Shown piece by piece: positions 1 through 10,468 of a stretch of 12,202 nt of DNA. The notes beneath the pieces are model-generated. The model ran no database searches. It was not told where the DNA came from and was given only the letters and a program-made list of their open reading frames with translations. Origin of the DNA: Deinococcus rhizophilus (lineage in GTDB: Bacteria; Deinococcota; Deinococci; Deinococcales; Deinococcaceae); the NCBI RefSeq assembly GCF_030271215.1, contig NZ_JASNGB010000087.1:1-12202 (forward strand). The letters run 5' to 3'. Every line of letters begins with the position of its first letter. The first letter of the stretch is position 1. Made by a program: the position numbers and the translations under genes.

Positions 1-586
1 GGTCGCCGGGATGGGTCGCGCCCACCACCGCGCCGACGCTGGCGTACTCGCCCCCCGGTTCCTGGCCCCCCAGCCGCGCCACCTCCGCCGCCACCCGCTC
101 GCTGAGGCCGCCGCCCTGCAGGTCGGCCTGGTCGGAGTTGCTGGTCTTGACGAGCACGAAGATCGCGCCCCCATTGGCCCGCGCCGCCTCCACGAAGGGG
201 GTCAGCGTCCCGAAGCCCAGGAAGGGATTCACGGTGAGGGCGTCGCCCGCGTGCCCCCCCGCCAGCCAGCCCTGCGCGTAGGCCTCGGCGGTGGAGCCAA
301 TATCGCCGCGCTTGCCGTCGAGCAGCACGGGCAGCCCCAGGGTGCGGGCCGCCGCGCAGACCTCCTCCAGCAGCGCGAAGCCGGGCAGCCCCAGCGCCTC
401 GAAAAAGGCGAGCTGCGGCTTGACGCACGCCGCGTAGGGCGCGGTCGCCTCCAGCACGTCCAGCGTGTGCGTCCGCAGGTGCGCCGCGTCACGGTAGAGG
501 CCCAGGCGGGGATCGAGGCCCACGCACAGCCGGGTTCCCAGGCGGCGGGTGCGGTCGGTGACGAGGGCGGCGAAGGTGGGAGGCAT
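1..586 (-). CDS. pyrF: Orotidine 5'-phosphate decarboxylase (partial, C-terminus cut by window edge)
   Basis: Decarboxylates orotidine 5'-phosphate to UMP, the last step of de novo pyrimidine synthesis, in the cytoplasm. 195 residues are visible. The N-terminal strand motif VGLDPR lies at residues 22-27, [12 protein letters not shown] at 55-66 carries the conserved Lys56, and the catalytic D-x-K-x-x-D signature is intact in [17 protein letters not shown] (Asp90, Lys92, Asp95). A VVGATHP segment at 187-193 is typical of the phosphate-binding end of the longer bacterial 'type 2' PyrF enzymes of about 270-280 aa, so roughly 80 residues are missing past position 1. The ATG at 586 is chosen because MPPTFAALV runs directly into the first conserved strand. 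A TACCCT box lies 8 nt upstream (595-600) and no strong Shine-Dalgarno is present. The gene is divergent from the DUF1028 gene. Family assignment is firm. Confidence 0.93.
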   Translation of the reverse strand, partial: MPPTFAALVTDRTRRLGTRLCVGLDPRLGLYRDAAHLRTHTLDVLEATAPYAACVKPQLAFFEALGLPGFALLEEVCAAARTLGLPVLLDGKRGDIGSTAEAYAQGWLAGGHAGDALTVNPFLGFGTLTPFVEAARANGGAIFVLVKTSNSDQADLQGGGLSERVAAEVARLGGQEPGGEYASVGAVVGATHPGD

Positions 587-594
587 CGGGGATG

Positions 595-600
595 AGGGTA
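595..600 (-). promoter_or_regulatory. Putative -10 box (TACCCT) of pyrF
   Basis: On the minus strand TACCCT ends 8 nt before the pyrF ATG and fits TANNNT. No convincing -35 hexamer 16-18 nt upstream was found. If used, transcription would begin at or within a few bases of the start codon, giving a leaderless or near-leaderless mRNA, as widely reported for Deinococcus. Placement by motif only. Confidence 0.35.
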
Positions 601-649
601 CCAGCTGCCTGAACCGGGACGTCCGCTCCCTCTGGCCGGGGCACGCGGC

Positions 650-655
650 TATCCT
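650..655 (+). promoter_or_regulatory. Putative leaderless -10 box (TATCCT) of the DUF1028 gene
   Basis: TATCCT fits TANNNT and is followed by only GACCC before the ATG at 661. No purine-rich ribosome binding site lies in the preceding 20 nt, which agrees with leaderless expression. The -35 region (around 627-632, TCCCTC) does not match consensus. Part of the 74-nt divergent gap shared with pyrF. Confidence 0.45.
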
Positions 656-657
656 GA

Positions 658-1569
<912 letters not shown>

Positions 1570-1585
1570 CTCCCGGAAGCTCTGC

Positions 1586-1591
1586 TACCCT
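1586..1591 (+). promoter_or_regulatory. Putative leaderless -10 box (TACCCT) of the Rrf2 gene
   Basis: TACCCT fits TANNNT and sits 6 nt before the ATG at 1598. No Shine-Dalgarno is visible between the DUF1028 stop and this ATG. No good -35 match was found; that region overlaps the DUF1028 stop codon. Confidence 0.42.
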
Positions 1592-1597
1592 CGCCCC

Positions 1598-2065
1598 ATG
1601 CGCCTTTCTGCCACCGATGTCTATGCGTTTCAGGCGCTGGGGTATCTGGGCACCCAGGACCTGACCCGCTGGGTGTCCAGCGAGGAGATCAGTGACGCCA
1701 CCGGGGTCCACCGTCCCTACCTCGTGCGGATTCTGGCGGCCCTCAGCCACAAGGGCATCGTGAAGAGCAAGAAGGGCATCGGCGGCGGCTACGCCCTCTC
1801 GCGCCGGCCCGCGCTGATCTCGCTGTGCGAGGTGGTGCGGGCGGTGGACGGGCCGGTGGCTCCCCTGTCGTGCATCAGCCTCAACTGGCACGAGCCCTGC
1901 GTGGAGGAGGGCCGCTGCCACGCCCGCGCCAGCGTCTACACCCGGATGCGCGACGCGATGCTGGCGGTTCTCCAGGAATTCAGCGTGGAAGACCTCGTGA
2001 CCGACGTCCGCCAGGGCGTGAGCTACGGCCACTGCCTGGGGCATCTGCTCAAGCCGAACGCCTGA
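1598..2065 (+). CDS. Rrf2-family transcriptional regulator with IscR-like cysteine cluster
   Basis: 155-residue DNA-binding regulator. The winged-helix N-terminus [18 protein letters not shown] leads into [24 protein letters not shown] (26-49, helix-turn-helix) and the wing [15 protein letters not shown] (57-71), all classic Rrf2. The dimerisation and sensor region [16 protein letters not shown] (75-90) is followed by Cys92, Cys101 and Cys107, the place where IscR, NsrR and RsrR bind an Fe-S cluster. The C-x8-C-x5-C spacing differs from the C-x5-C-x5-C of E. coli IscR, so a sensing cluster is likely but its type cannot be told. Further Cys lie at 77 and 146. It stands just upstream of an ABC transporter in the same direction, with a palindrome between them (2110-2124), which suggests it controls that operon; Rrf2 proteins such as CymR govern sulfur uptake in other bacteria. 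Target and ligand are inferred. Confidence 0.9.
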   Translation: MRLSATDVYAFQALGYLGTQDLTRWVSSEEISDATGVHRPYLVRILAALSHKGIVKSKKGIGGGYALSRRPALISLCEVVRAVDGPVAPLSCISLNWHEPCVEEGRCHARASVYTRMRDAMLAVLQEFSVEDLVTDVRQGVSYGHCLGHLLKPNA

Positions 2066-2103
2066 GCGCGGGCGCAGGCCGCCCCGGTCCTCCAGACAAC
2101 CCA

Positions 2104-2132
2104 CATTGTTGACCTGTTTGGTCATCTACTCT
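2104..2132 (+). promoter_or_regulatory. Candidate operator/promoter ahead of the ABC transporter operon
   Basis: The inverted repeat TGACC-TGTTT-GGTCA spans 2110-2124: two perfect 5-bp arms with a 5-nt spacer, plus a further G/C pair outside a T/T mismatch. It lies 3 nt before a TANNNT box, TACTCT (2127-2132), so a dimeric regulator bound there would cover the promoter spacer. The -35 is unclear: TTGACC at 2109-2114 is only 12 nt from TACTCT. The A+T content is clearly higher than the surroundings. The nearest candidate regulator is the Rrf2 protein encoded just upstream. Promoter and operator roles are inferred. Confidence 0.42.
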
Positions 2133-2185
2133 GACGCGTCGTGGAACGTGCCCCCGTCCGTTCCCCCTCTTCTCCCGGAGCCTGC

Positions 2186-2257
2186 ATGCCTGACCCTTTT
2201 CCTCCCACCAACGTCCCGCCGACCTCCCTGACCGACCCGCAGCGGAGGCGCAGATGA
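2186..2257 (+). CDS. Possible 23-residue leader peptide coupled to the ABC permease
   Basis: Small open frame ATG...TGA encoding a Pro-rich peptide that ends in four arginines ([12 protein letters not shown], then [11 protein letters not shown]). It has a good Shine-Dalgarno, GGAG at 2177-2180, 5 nt before its ATG, and its TGA overlaps the permease ATG as ATGA (2254-2257). That arrangement would couple permease translation to the leader. The two Pro-Pro pairs and the terminal Arg run could slow ribosomes. The permease also has its own GGAGG at 2244-2248, so the leader may be chance, or the remnant of a lost upstream gene such as a substrate-binding protein. No homologue recognised. Confidence 0.35.
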   Translation: MPDPFPPTNVPPTSLTDPQRRRR

Positions 2258-3090
2258 CCCCCCGCACACCGGCCGCCGATCCCGCCCCCCCGCGCACCCG
2301 CTCCCCGCGCTGGCAGGTGCTGTCGTGGCAACTGATCGGACTGGCGCTGATTCTGGGCGTGTGGTGGCTGGTCACCGAGGGGCTGGGGCTCTACCCGCCC
2401 TACGTCTTTCCCAGCCCCGCGCAGGTGTGGACCGAGATCAGCTACGGGCTGTGGGGCACCGGGCCGCAGGACGGCAAGCTGCTCTCGGCCCTGGCCGGAA
2501 GCCTGCGGCGGGTGCTCACCGGGTACGGGATCGCGGTGGTGCTCGGAGCCCTCGTGGGGCTGCTGATGGGCGCGTGGCGGCCGCTGCGGGCCGCGCTGGG
2601 GGCCTACCTGACCGGCATCCAGAGCGTGCCGTCCATCGCCTTCGTGCCCTTCGCCATCCTCTTTTTCGGACTGAACGAGCGGGCGGTGCTGTTCGTGGTG
2701 ATTCTGGAGGGCTTCATTCCGGTGGCGCTGGCGGTGTCGGGAGCGCTACTGAACGTGCCGCCCGCGCTCAGGATCGCGGGGCGGACGCTGGGAGCGCGGG
2801 GCCTCTCGCTGACCACCGGGGTGCTGCTGCCCGCCGCGCTGCCCAACGTGCTGACCGGCCTCCGCACCGCCTGGAGCTTCGCGTGGCGGGCGCTGGTGGG
2901 GGCCGAGCTGCTGATCAGCGGGGTGGCCTCCATCGGGGAGCAGCTGGAGGTCGGGCGGGCGACGGCGAACGTGGCGCTGGTGCTGGCGAGCATCATCATC
3001 ATCGGGATCATCGGCGGCCTGTTCGACACGCTGCTGCGGGCGCTGGAGGGCCGGGTGCGCCGGGATTACGGGCTGGAGGTGACCCCGTGA
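2254..3090 (+). CDS. ABC transporter permease, NitT/TauT/sulfonate (SsuC/TauC) type
   Basis: 278-residue inner-membrane subunit of an ABC importer. A hydrophilic N-terminus of about 20 residues precedes a first helix at about 22-42 ([18 protein letters not shown]), then a short periplasmic stretch with the family motif [12 protein letters not shown] (48-59). Further helices lie at about 92-110, 126-140, 144-163, 206-224 and 240-260. The cytoplasmic coupling loop AGRTLGARG...[14 protein letters not shown] (175-204) is the EAA-type motif contacting the ATPase. [15 protein letters not shown] (205-219) is characteristic of the SsuC/TauC/NrtB group. GGAGG at 2244-2248 supports the ATG at 2254. Its TGA overlaps the GTG of the ATPase. 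Substrate cannot be read; nitrate, sulfonate, taurine or thiamine-precursor uptake are all possible. No substrate-binding protein lies in the window. Confidence 0.9.
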   Translation: MTPRTPAADPAPPRTRSPRWQVLSWQLIGLALILGVWWLVTEGLGLYPPYVFPSPAQVWTEISYGLWGTGPQDGKLLSALAGSLRRVLTGYGIAVVLGALVGLLMGAWRPLRAALGAYLTGIQSVPSIAFVPFAILFFGLNERAVLFVVILEGFIPVALAVSGALLNVPPALRIAGRTLGARGLSLTTGVLLPAALPNVLTGLRTAWSFAWRALVGAELLISGVASIGEQLEVGRATANVALVLASIIIIGIIGGLFDTLLRALEGRVRRDYGLEVTP

Positions 3091-3839
3091 GCGGCGGCAG
3101 AAGTGCCCCGGCGACCACCGCCACCACCCCCCAGGGCCTGCCCCTGTTGCTCGACGGCGTGACCTACCGCTACGGGCGCACCCGCTCGGCGACCGCCCCG
3201 GCGGGCCTGGGGCCATTGAGCCTGGAGGTGCGGGCGGGCGAGTTCCTGTGCGTGGTGGGGCCGTCGGGCAGCGGCAAGAGCACCCTGCTCTCGCTGCTGG
3301 CGGGCTTCCTGCGCCCGCAGGCCGGGGTGATCCGGCTGGGCGACACCCCCGTCACCGGCCCCGACCCGCGCCTCACGCTGGTGCAGCAGGAGGCGGCCCT
3401 CTTTTCCTGGCGCACGGTCGCTGGAAATGTCTCCTTCGGGCTGGAGCAACGGCGGCTGCCCCGCGCCGAGCGCGACGGCCGGGTGGGGGACGCCCTGCGC
3501 CTCGTCGGGCTGGAGGGCTACGGCGGGCGGCGGGTCCACGAGCTCTCGGGCGGGCAGCGCCAGCGGGTCAGCCTCGCCCGCGCCCTCGCGCTCCAGCCCC
3601 GGCTGCTGCTGCTGGACGAGCCCTTCAGTGCGCTCGACGACCGCACCCGCACCGTGCTGGCCGACGAGTTGCTGGGCATCTGGTGGTCGCGCAAGGTCAC
3701 GGTGGTCTTCGTGACCCACAACCTCGAAGAAGCCCTGGCCCTGGGGCAGCGGGTCGTGGCCCTGCGCGGCGGCGAGGTGGCGCTCGACGCCCCGGCGCGG
3801 GAGCTGGACGTGGCCCGGCTGCGCGAGACGCTGGAATAA
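3087..3839 (+). CDS. ABC transporter ATP-binding protein, SsuB/TauB/NrtD type
   Basis: 250-residue cytoplasmic ATPase that energises the adjacent permease. All nucleotide-binding motifs are intact: Walker A GPSGSGKS (58-65), Q-loop [10 protein letters not shown] (99-108), signature LSGGQRQR (153-160), Walker [13 protein letters not shown] (173-184) and the switch His211 in [10 protein letters not shown]. The length fits the nitrate/sulfonate/taurine group. The start is the GTG at 3087, overlapping the permease stop as GTGA, with a near-perfect Shine-Dalgarno GGAGGTGA at 3075-3082. The same frame stays open far upstream inside the permease gene, but that stretch is an out-of-frame shadow. The first 18 residues are low-complexity Ala/Thr/Pro. 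The operon ends at the hairpin 3852-3884. Confidence 0.93.
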   Translation: MSGGRSAPATTATTPQGLPLLLDGVTYRYGRTRSATAPAGLGPLSLEVRAGEFLCVVGPSGSGKSTLLSLLAGFLRPQAGVIRLGDTPVTGPDPRLTLVQQEAALFSWRTVAGNVSFGLEQRRLPRAERDGRVGDALRLVGLEGYGGRRVHELSGGQRQRVSLARALALQPRLLLLDEPFSALDDRTRTVLADELLGIWWSRKVTVVFVTHNLEEALALGQRVVALRGGEVALDAPARELDVARLRETLE

Positions 3840-3851
3840 CGGGGCAGACGA

Positions 3852-3884
3852 GCAGAAGCCGGGGCACGAGGCCCCGGCTTCTGC
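3852..3884. terminator. Bidirectional intrinsic-type terminator hairpin
   Basis: Perfect 14-bp stem GCAGAAGCCGGGGC / GCCCCGGCTTCTGC with a 5-nt ACGAG loop. It starts 12 nt after the ABC ATPase stop and ends 13 nt before the lysJ stop, so it can serve both convergent genes. Neither side has a T-tract. Confidence 0.85.
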
Positions 3885-3897
3885 GCTGGGCAGGGAA

Positions 3898-5154
<1,257 letters not shown>

Positions 5155-5176
5155 GAACCCTCCTTGTCTGGGGTTC

Positions 5177-5182
5177 AGTGTA
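5177..5182 (-). promoter_or_regulatory. Putative -10 box (TACACT) of lysJ
   Basis: TACACT on the minus strand lies about 22 nt upstream of the lysJ ATG. The resulting short leader would contain the strong AAGGAGGG ribosome binding site (5158-5165). No good -35 match was found 17-18 nt upstream. Confidence 0.35.
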
Positions 5183-5351
5183 GGGGCTGCGGGTGAGCAG
5201 TCCGGCAGGGGTGTCCAGCCGGGCGGGTCAGCCCAGCGCCTTCCCGCAGTGAGGGCTGCTCCCGTCCAGGCTTGCCGCGTGGGACGAGGGGTGGGCATGG
5301 GCGGCAGCATCTGCGGCGGAGAATCGCCCCGGCCTGCGGTTGACTGCAGCC

Positions 5352-5657
5352 ATGTACGACCTCAGCCCGGACTACTCCGCTGCTCTCCTGATGGCGCTGG
5401 TGCTGCTGGCGGCGAGCGCGGTGATGGCCTTTGGCATCTGGCGGAGGCGACCGGACCTGGGCGGGCCTTTGTCCTCGTGGTCCTCATGACCCTTCTGCCG
5501 GGTTGGTTCGCGTTCCGGCCCCTGGGCTGCTCGTCACAGATGGCCCTCTGGGTGGCGGGCAACATCCTCTTTTCCCATCTCGTGGGCGCTGTCCCCCCTC
5601 TGGACCGCCCTGCGCTGGATGCAGGACATCAAGGACGCCACCGAAGCCCCCCGGTAA
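5352..5657 (+). pseudogene. Small three-helix membrane protein broken by two compensating frameshifts
   Basis: The ATG at 5352 opens a frame encoding [19 protein letters not shown]..., one membrane helix at about 11-30, then RRRPDL, and hits TGA at 5487-5489. The frame lost by one base in the G-run at 5459-5461 continues sensibly as RAFVLVVLMTLLPGWFAF and ALWVAGNILF. Skipping one base of the T-run 5570-5573 returns to the first frame: PISWALSPLWTALRW, then MQDIKDATEAPR and a TAA at 5655-5657. The rebuilt protein is about 101 residues with three hydrophobic helices and a charged C-terminus. Both breaks lie in homopolymers and cancel out, so either the gene is freshly inactivated or the assembly has two indel errors. 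No family recognised. It precedes the DUF1190 lipoprotein by 51 nt in the same direction. No clear ribosome binding site was found. Confidence 0.6.
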
Positions 5658-5708
5658 ACGTCAGCGTGCCCGCAACCCCCGCCCCGGTTCTCCCGTAGAA
5701 GGGGGTAT

Positions 5709-6101
5709 ATGCGCAAAGCCTTTCACCTTCCCCTCCTCGCGGCGCTGCCCGCCGTGCTCGCGGCCTGCGGCGACGACGACCTCGACCTCGACCGCTACAA
5801 GCGCACCAAGTACACCTCCTACGAGCAGTGCCGCCTCGCCCACCGCGACGCCATAGGACGCGGGCTGCAAAACCCCTGCCAGAAGACCAGCGGCGGCTTT
5901 TTCGGGCCCTACATCCTGCTCCGGTCCGGCCTGACCCGCTACGTGGGCTACACCTCCTCGGGCCGGGTGGCCCCCAGCGGCCTGACCTACGACACCCGCA
6001 CGGGCAAGACGACCTCCTTCAAGGCGCCGGGCGTGAGCCGGGGCGGGTTCACGAGCACGGGCCGCGCGAGCAGCTCCGGCAGCGCGAGCTACGGCGGATG
6101 A
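5709..6101 (+). CDS. Putative lipoprotein, DUF1190 (YgiB/YjfM-like) family
   Basis: 130-residue secreted lipoprotein. MRKAFHLPLLAALPAVLAAC is a short signal peptide with a lipobox LAAC, Cys20 being the lipidation site, followed by an acidic GDDDLDLD linker. YTSYEQCRLAH (35-45) and NPCQKTSGGFFGPYI (55-69) contain two further cysteines (41, 57) and resemble the core of the E. coli YgiB/YjfM proteins. The C-terminal 40 residues are Ser/Gly/Thr-rich and look disordered. The ATG at 5709 is preceded by GAAGGGGG 3 nt upstream. An ATP-grasp glutathionylspermidine-synthase-like gene follows after 70 nt, the same neighbour as in E. coli ygiB-ygiC and yjfM-yjfC, which supports both calls. Function unknown in the family. 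Confidence 0.8.
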   Translation: MRKAFHLPLLAALPAVLAACGDDDLDLDRYKRTKYTSYEQCRLAHRDAIGRGLQNPCQKTSGGFFGPYILLRSGLTRYVGYTSSGRVAPSGLTYDTRTGKTTSFKAPGVSRGGFTSTGRASSSGSASYGG

Positions 6102-6150
6102 GGGGGTCACGGCGCGGGGCTGTGCCTTCAACCTGTCGCCCTCGCCCACG

Positions 6151-6164
6151 CCTGCCCGGGCAGG
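6151..6164 (+). promoter_or_regulatory. Perfect 14-bp palindrome overlapping the ribosome binding region of the ATP-grasp gene
   Basis: CCTGCCCGGGCAGG is fully self-complementary and ends 7 nt before the ATG at 6172. The only purine-rich candidate for ribosome binding, AGGTGG, overlaps its right arm. As RNA it could form a small hairpin that hides the site and lowers expression relative to the upstream lipoprotein gene. Role inferred. Confidence 0.3.
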
Positions 6165-6171
6165 TGGCCTG

Positions 6172-7335
6172 ATGCAGCGCCGCACCCTGCTGCCCCGCCC
6201 CAACTGGGAAGCCCGCTTGCAAGGGGTCGGCATGACCTGGTACGCCCCCACCCCCGAGCACCCCGTCCCCTACTGGGGCGAGGAGGGCTACTACGCCTTC
6301 AGCCCCCGCGAGATCGAGGGCCTGAAGCGCGACGCGCAGGACCTCACGGCGATGGTGCTGGAGACGACCGGCGCGGCCATCGAGGGCGGGCGGCTGGCGC
6401 AACTGGGCATCCCTGCCTTCCTGCACGGCGCGGTGCGCGAGTCGTGGGACCGGGACGACCCGACGCTGTACATGCGCCTGGACCTCGCCTACGACGGACG
6501 CGGACATGCCCGGCTGCTGGAGGTCAACGCGCAGACGCCGACCAGTCTGGTGGAGGCGGCGGTGTGCCAGTGGCAGTGGCTGGAAGACCGCCTGGAACGC
6601 GGCGAGCTGCCCGCCGGGACGACCCAGTGGAACACGGTTCACGAGGGCCTGGGCGAGCAGTGGGCCTACCTCGTGCAGGAGCGGGGCGTGACCCAGGCGC
6701 ATTTCAGCTCGGCCCGCGAGGTGGAGGACATCGCCACCGTGACCTACCTGCGCGACCTGGCACAGGCGGTGGGCGTCAGCGGCTCCTTTCTGGCGGCGGA
6801 CGAGGTGGGCACCAGCCCGCAGGAGCCGTTCCTGCTGGACACCTGGACACTGCCCATCCGAACTTTGATGTGGCTGTGGCCCTTCGAGTACGCCTGGGAG
6901 TCGCGCGACAGCTCCTTTCTGGCGAATACGCAGACCCGCTTTATCGAGCCGCTGTGGAAGGCCGTGACGGGCAGCAAGGGCTTGCTGGCGCTGCTGCACG
7001 AGCGGTATCCCGACTCCGGGCTGGTCCTCCCGGCCACCCTGAGCGCCGGAAGCCTCGGCCCTAACGTGGTTCGCAAGCCGCTGTATTCCCGCGAGGGGCA
7101 GAACGTGCAGCTTCCCGGCGAGTCGGCCACGGCGGGAGCCTACGGCGACCTGCCGCTGGTGGAGCAGGCTTACGCGGAGCTGCCGACTTTCCCAGCGGGC
7201 GACGGTCCCCGTTACCCGGTCCTGGGCGTCTGGGTCGCCGGGGACGAGGTGTGCGGGCTGGGCATCCGCGAGGGCCGGGGCCGCGTGACGGATAACCGGG
7301 CGACCTTCGCGCCGCATGTGGTGACTCCGGAGTGA
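6172..7335 (+). CDS. Glutathionylspermidine synthase-like ATP-grasp protein (YgiC/YjfC family)
   Basis: 387-residue cytoplasmic protein covering the synthetase (ATP-grasp) domain only, without the N-terminal amidase of E. coli Gss; this is the YgiC/YjfC size. Family blocks are YMRLDLAYDGRGHARLLEVN (100-119), AQTPTSLVEAAVCQWQWLE (120-138) containing the substrate-site NxxTPTSL, GLGEQWAYL (159-167), the nucleotide-binding VVRKPLYSREGQNVQL (299-314), YGDLPLVEQAY (324-334) and PVLGVWVAGDEVCGLGIRE (349-367). The family's presumed reaction is ATP-driven ligation of a carboxylate to an amine, but the true substrate of YgiC-type proteins is unsettled. Deinococcus is reported to make bacillithiol rather than glutathione, so glutathionylspermidine is an unlikely product here. 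Paired with the DUF1190 lipoprotein just upstream. The operon ends at hairpin 7349-7376. Confidence 0.88.
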   Translation: MQRRTLLPRPNWEARLQGVGMTWYAPTPEHPVPYWGEEGYYAFSPREIEGLKRDAQDLTAMVLETTGAAIEGGRLAQLGIPAFLHGAVRESWDRDDPTLYMRLDLAYDGRGHARLLEVNAQTPTSLVEAAVCQWQWLEDRLERGELPAGTTQWNTVHEGLGEQWAYLVQERGVTQAHFSSAREVEDIATVTYLRDLAQAVGVSGSFLAADEVGTSPQEPFLLDTWTLPIRTLMWLWPFEYAWESRDSSFLANTQTRFIEPLWKAVTGSKGLLALLHERYPDSGLVLPATLSAGSLGPNVVRKPLYSREGQNVQLPGESATAGAYGDLPLVEQAYAELPTFPAGDGPRYPVLGVWVAGDEVCGLGIREGRGRVTDNRATFAPHVVTPE

Positions 7336-7348
7336 GCTTCGACGCCGA

Positions 7349-7376
7349 AGGGCCGGAAGCTGCTGCCTCCGGCCCT
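7349..7376. terminator. Bidirectional terminator hairpin between convergent operons
   Basis: Perfect 9-bp stem AGGGCCGGA / TCCGGCCCT around a 10-nt loop that can add two more pairs (GC/GC) past an A-C mismatch. It lies 13 nt after the ATP-grasp stop and 10 nt before the end of the convergent 66-aa gene. No T-tract. The loop architecture is shared with the hairpin at 10517-10544. Confidence 0.75.
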
Positions 7377-7386
7377 CTTGCTTGGG

Positions 7387-7587
7387 TTAGTGGTCCCCAC
7401 CCAGCCGCTCCGGCGGCGGGTTGAGGTGCGTCTTGTCGGTGCTCTCGGTGACGGCCTCGGTGTCGAAGGGGTTCTCGTTCGCCAGCCGCTCGACCTCGCG
7501 GGCGGCGGCCTCGGAGGTTGCGGGGGTCCACTCGCCGTGGCGGGTCATGGGCTTGTCGTCGCCGGAGTTCTTCCTGTCGTCGCTCAT
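7387..7587 (-). CDS. Small hydrophilic protein, last gene of the nurA-herA operon
   Basis: 66-residue highly charged protein with no membrane segment or cysteine: MSDDRKNSGDDKPMTRHGEW, then TPATSEAAAREVERLANENP, and a tail with PPPERLGGDH. The central AAAREVERLANENPF can form one amphipathic helix; the rest looks disordered. It starts 11 nt after the herA stop with a strong AGGAGAGA ribosome binding site (around 7591-7598), which argues that it is translated. No promoter is seen in the gap, so it should be transcribed with nurA-herA and end at hairpin 7349-7376. No family recognised. A role alongside NurA-HerA is suggested only by position; an unrelated general stress peptide is equally possible. 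Confidence 0.72.
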   Translation of the reverse strand: MSDDRKNSGDDKPMTRHGEWTPATSEAAAREVERLANENPFDTEAVTESTDKTHLNPPPERLGGDH

Positions 7588-7598
7588 CTGCTCTCTCC

Positions 7599-9409
<1,811 letters not shown>

Positions 9410-9413
<4 letters not shown>

Positions 9414-10462
9414 GCGACCACCCGTGGCCCGTACTGCCCGGCCAGGTGGGCACGGATGCGGCGGGTGACCATCTCCGGACTGCCCATCGCCCGGCCCATC
9501 GCCTGCTCCAGCGCCGCCGTCGGAATCAGGTTCTGTGGGGCGCGGGGGTCCTTGTGCGGCTGGCTGGCGAGGCGGCACAGCAGCGCCCCCGACAGGTCCG
9601 CGATGTCCTGCACGCCGCGCGGCACAAAGTCGGTGTCCTCCGGGGCGTGCATCTCCAGACGCATCACGCCCGCCAGTGGGTGCTGATAAAACGGCGCGTC
9701 ACAGAGGCGCACGTACCAGGTGAAGCGCTGCTCGCGGCCCTCGCCGGTGCCCTCGCCCCGATCCCCGAGTTTGAAGCGCAGAACCGGCGTGCGCTCGCCC
9801 GGCCTCAGCGCCGTCAGCAGCCCGATCCGGTCGGCGCCGAGATAATCCGTGTGCAGCGTCTTGACGTAGCCGACGACCGCCCGGCCTGCCTCACCGGGTC
9901 GCACCGGACCGTCTTGCAGAACCAGGGTGTCGGGCAGCGCGTCCACATCGGTCTCATCGAGGGGCAGCGGTGAGGCCAGCTCGGCGCTCATCGCCTGCTC
10001 GCGCCGCAGCATCAGGGTCTGCACGGCGGCCCGGGCGCCTTCCACCTGCGCCCCCGCAAAAGCGTGGGGCTGGTATTCCAGCAGCCCGGAGTGGGGATTG
10101 CGCGGGCTGAGCCGGGTCACTTCCAGCGGCGTGTCACCGCTGTAGGCAAGCACCCGGCTGGCCGACACCCCCTGCAACTGCGCCTGACGCGAGCCGTGCG
10201 GACACAGGTCCACCGCGCCGACCACAAAGGCGCCGAAGCCCGCCACGCTCATTCCGCCCGCCTCGTCGTCGAGCAGCAGGCGGGCTTCCATGCGCGGCTT
10301 GCCGTCCACCACCAGAAGGCGCCGCATCCGGTGGGGAATGCCGCGTGTGGGAATGGCTGCCCAGTGATCTGTCTCGGCATTGAACACCAGCCCGGCAAAG
10401 GGCTTCAGCGTTAACTGGCCGTCCTGGGTATCGACCGGCCAGGGGTCAAGGCGAATCCGCAT
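9410..10462 (-). CDS. nurA: NurA-family 5'-3' nuclease
   Basis: 350-residue RNase H-like, Mn-dependent exo/endonuclease, the partner of HerA in DNA end processing. The first metal-binding strand [16 protein letters not shown] (49-64) contains Asp53 and Glu59. The second strand TLVLQDGPV (179-187) contains Asp184. YVKT (199-202) follows in the usual place, and the C-terminal block [20 protein letters not shown] (303-322) matches the NurA end motif that closes the active site. It precedes herA, overlapping by 4 nt. The ATG at 10462 has no Shine-Dalgarno but has a TAGAAT box 6 nt upstream, so its mRNA is probably leaderless. nurA-herA pairs were first described in archaea, and the same pair is known in Deinococcus. 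Confidence 0.9.
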
Positions 10463-10468
10463 GGGGGG

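Noticed and set aside
11..595. Plus-strand frame at the left edge
   Set aside because: Antisense shadow of pyrF, whose catalytic motif is unmistakable on the minus strand.
2070..2084. GGGCG-CAGGC-CGCCC hairpin after the Rrf2 gene as terminator
   Set aside because: Only 5 bp with no T-tract; such short GC stems occur by chance often in this sequence.
2066..2253. Riboswitch (for example thiamine pyrophosphate) ahead of the ABC operon
   Set aside because: None of the conserved TPP-box bases (such as CTGAGA with a downstream CTGAT...AGGGA pattern) could be found.
2325..3086. Upstream extension of the ABC ATPase frame through the permease gene
   Set aside because: The extension is an out-of-frame Arg/Gly/Ala-rich shadow of the permease; the GTGA overlap with a near-perfect ribosome binding site marks the real start.
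5155..5310. 52-residue N-terminal extension of LysJ
   Set aside because: Pro/Ala/Trp-rich, not part of the family, and a strong ribosome binding site sits directly before the internal ATG at 5154.
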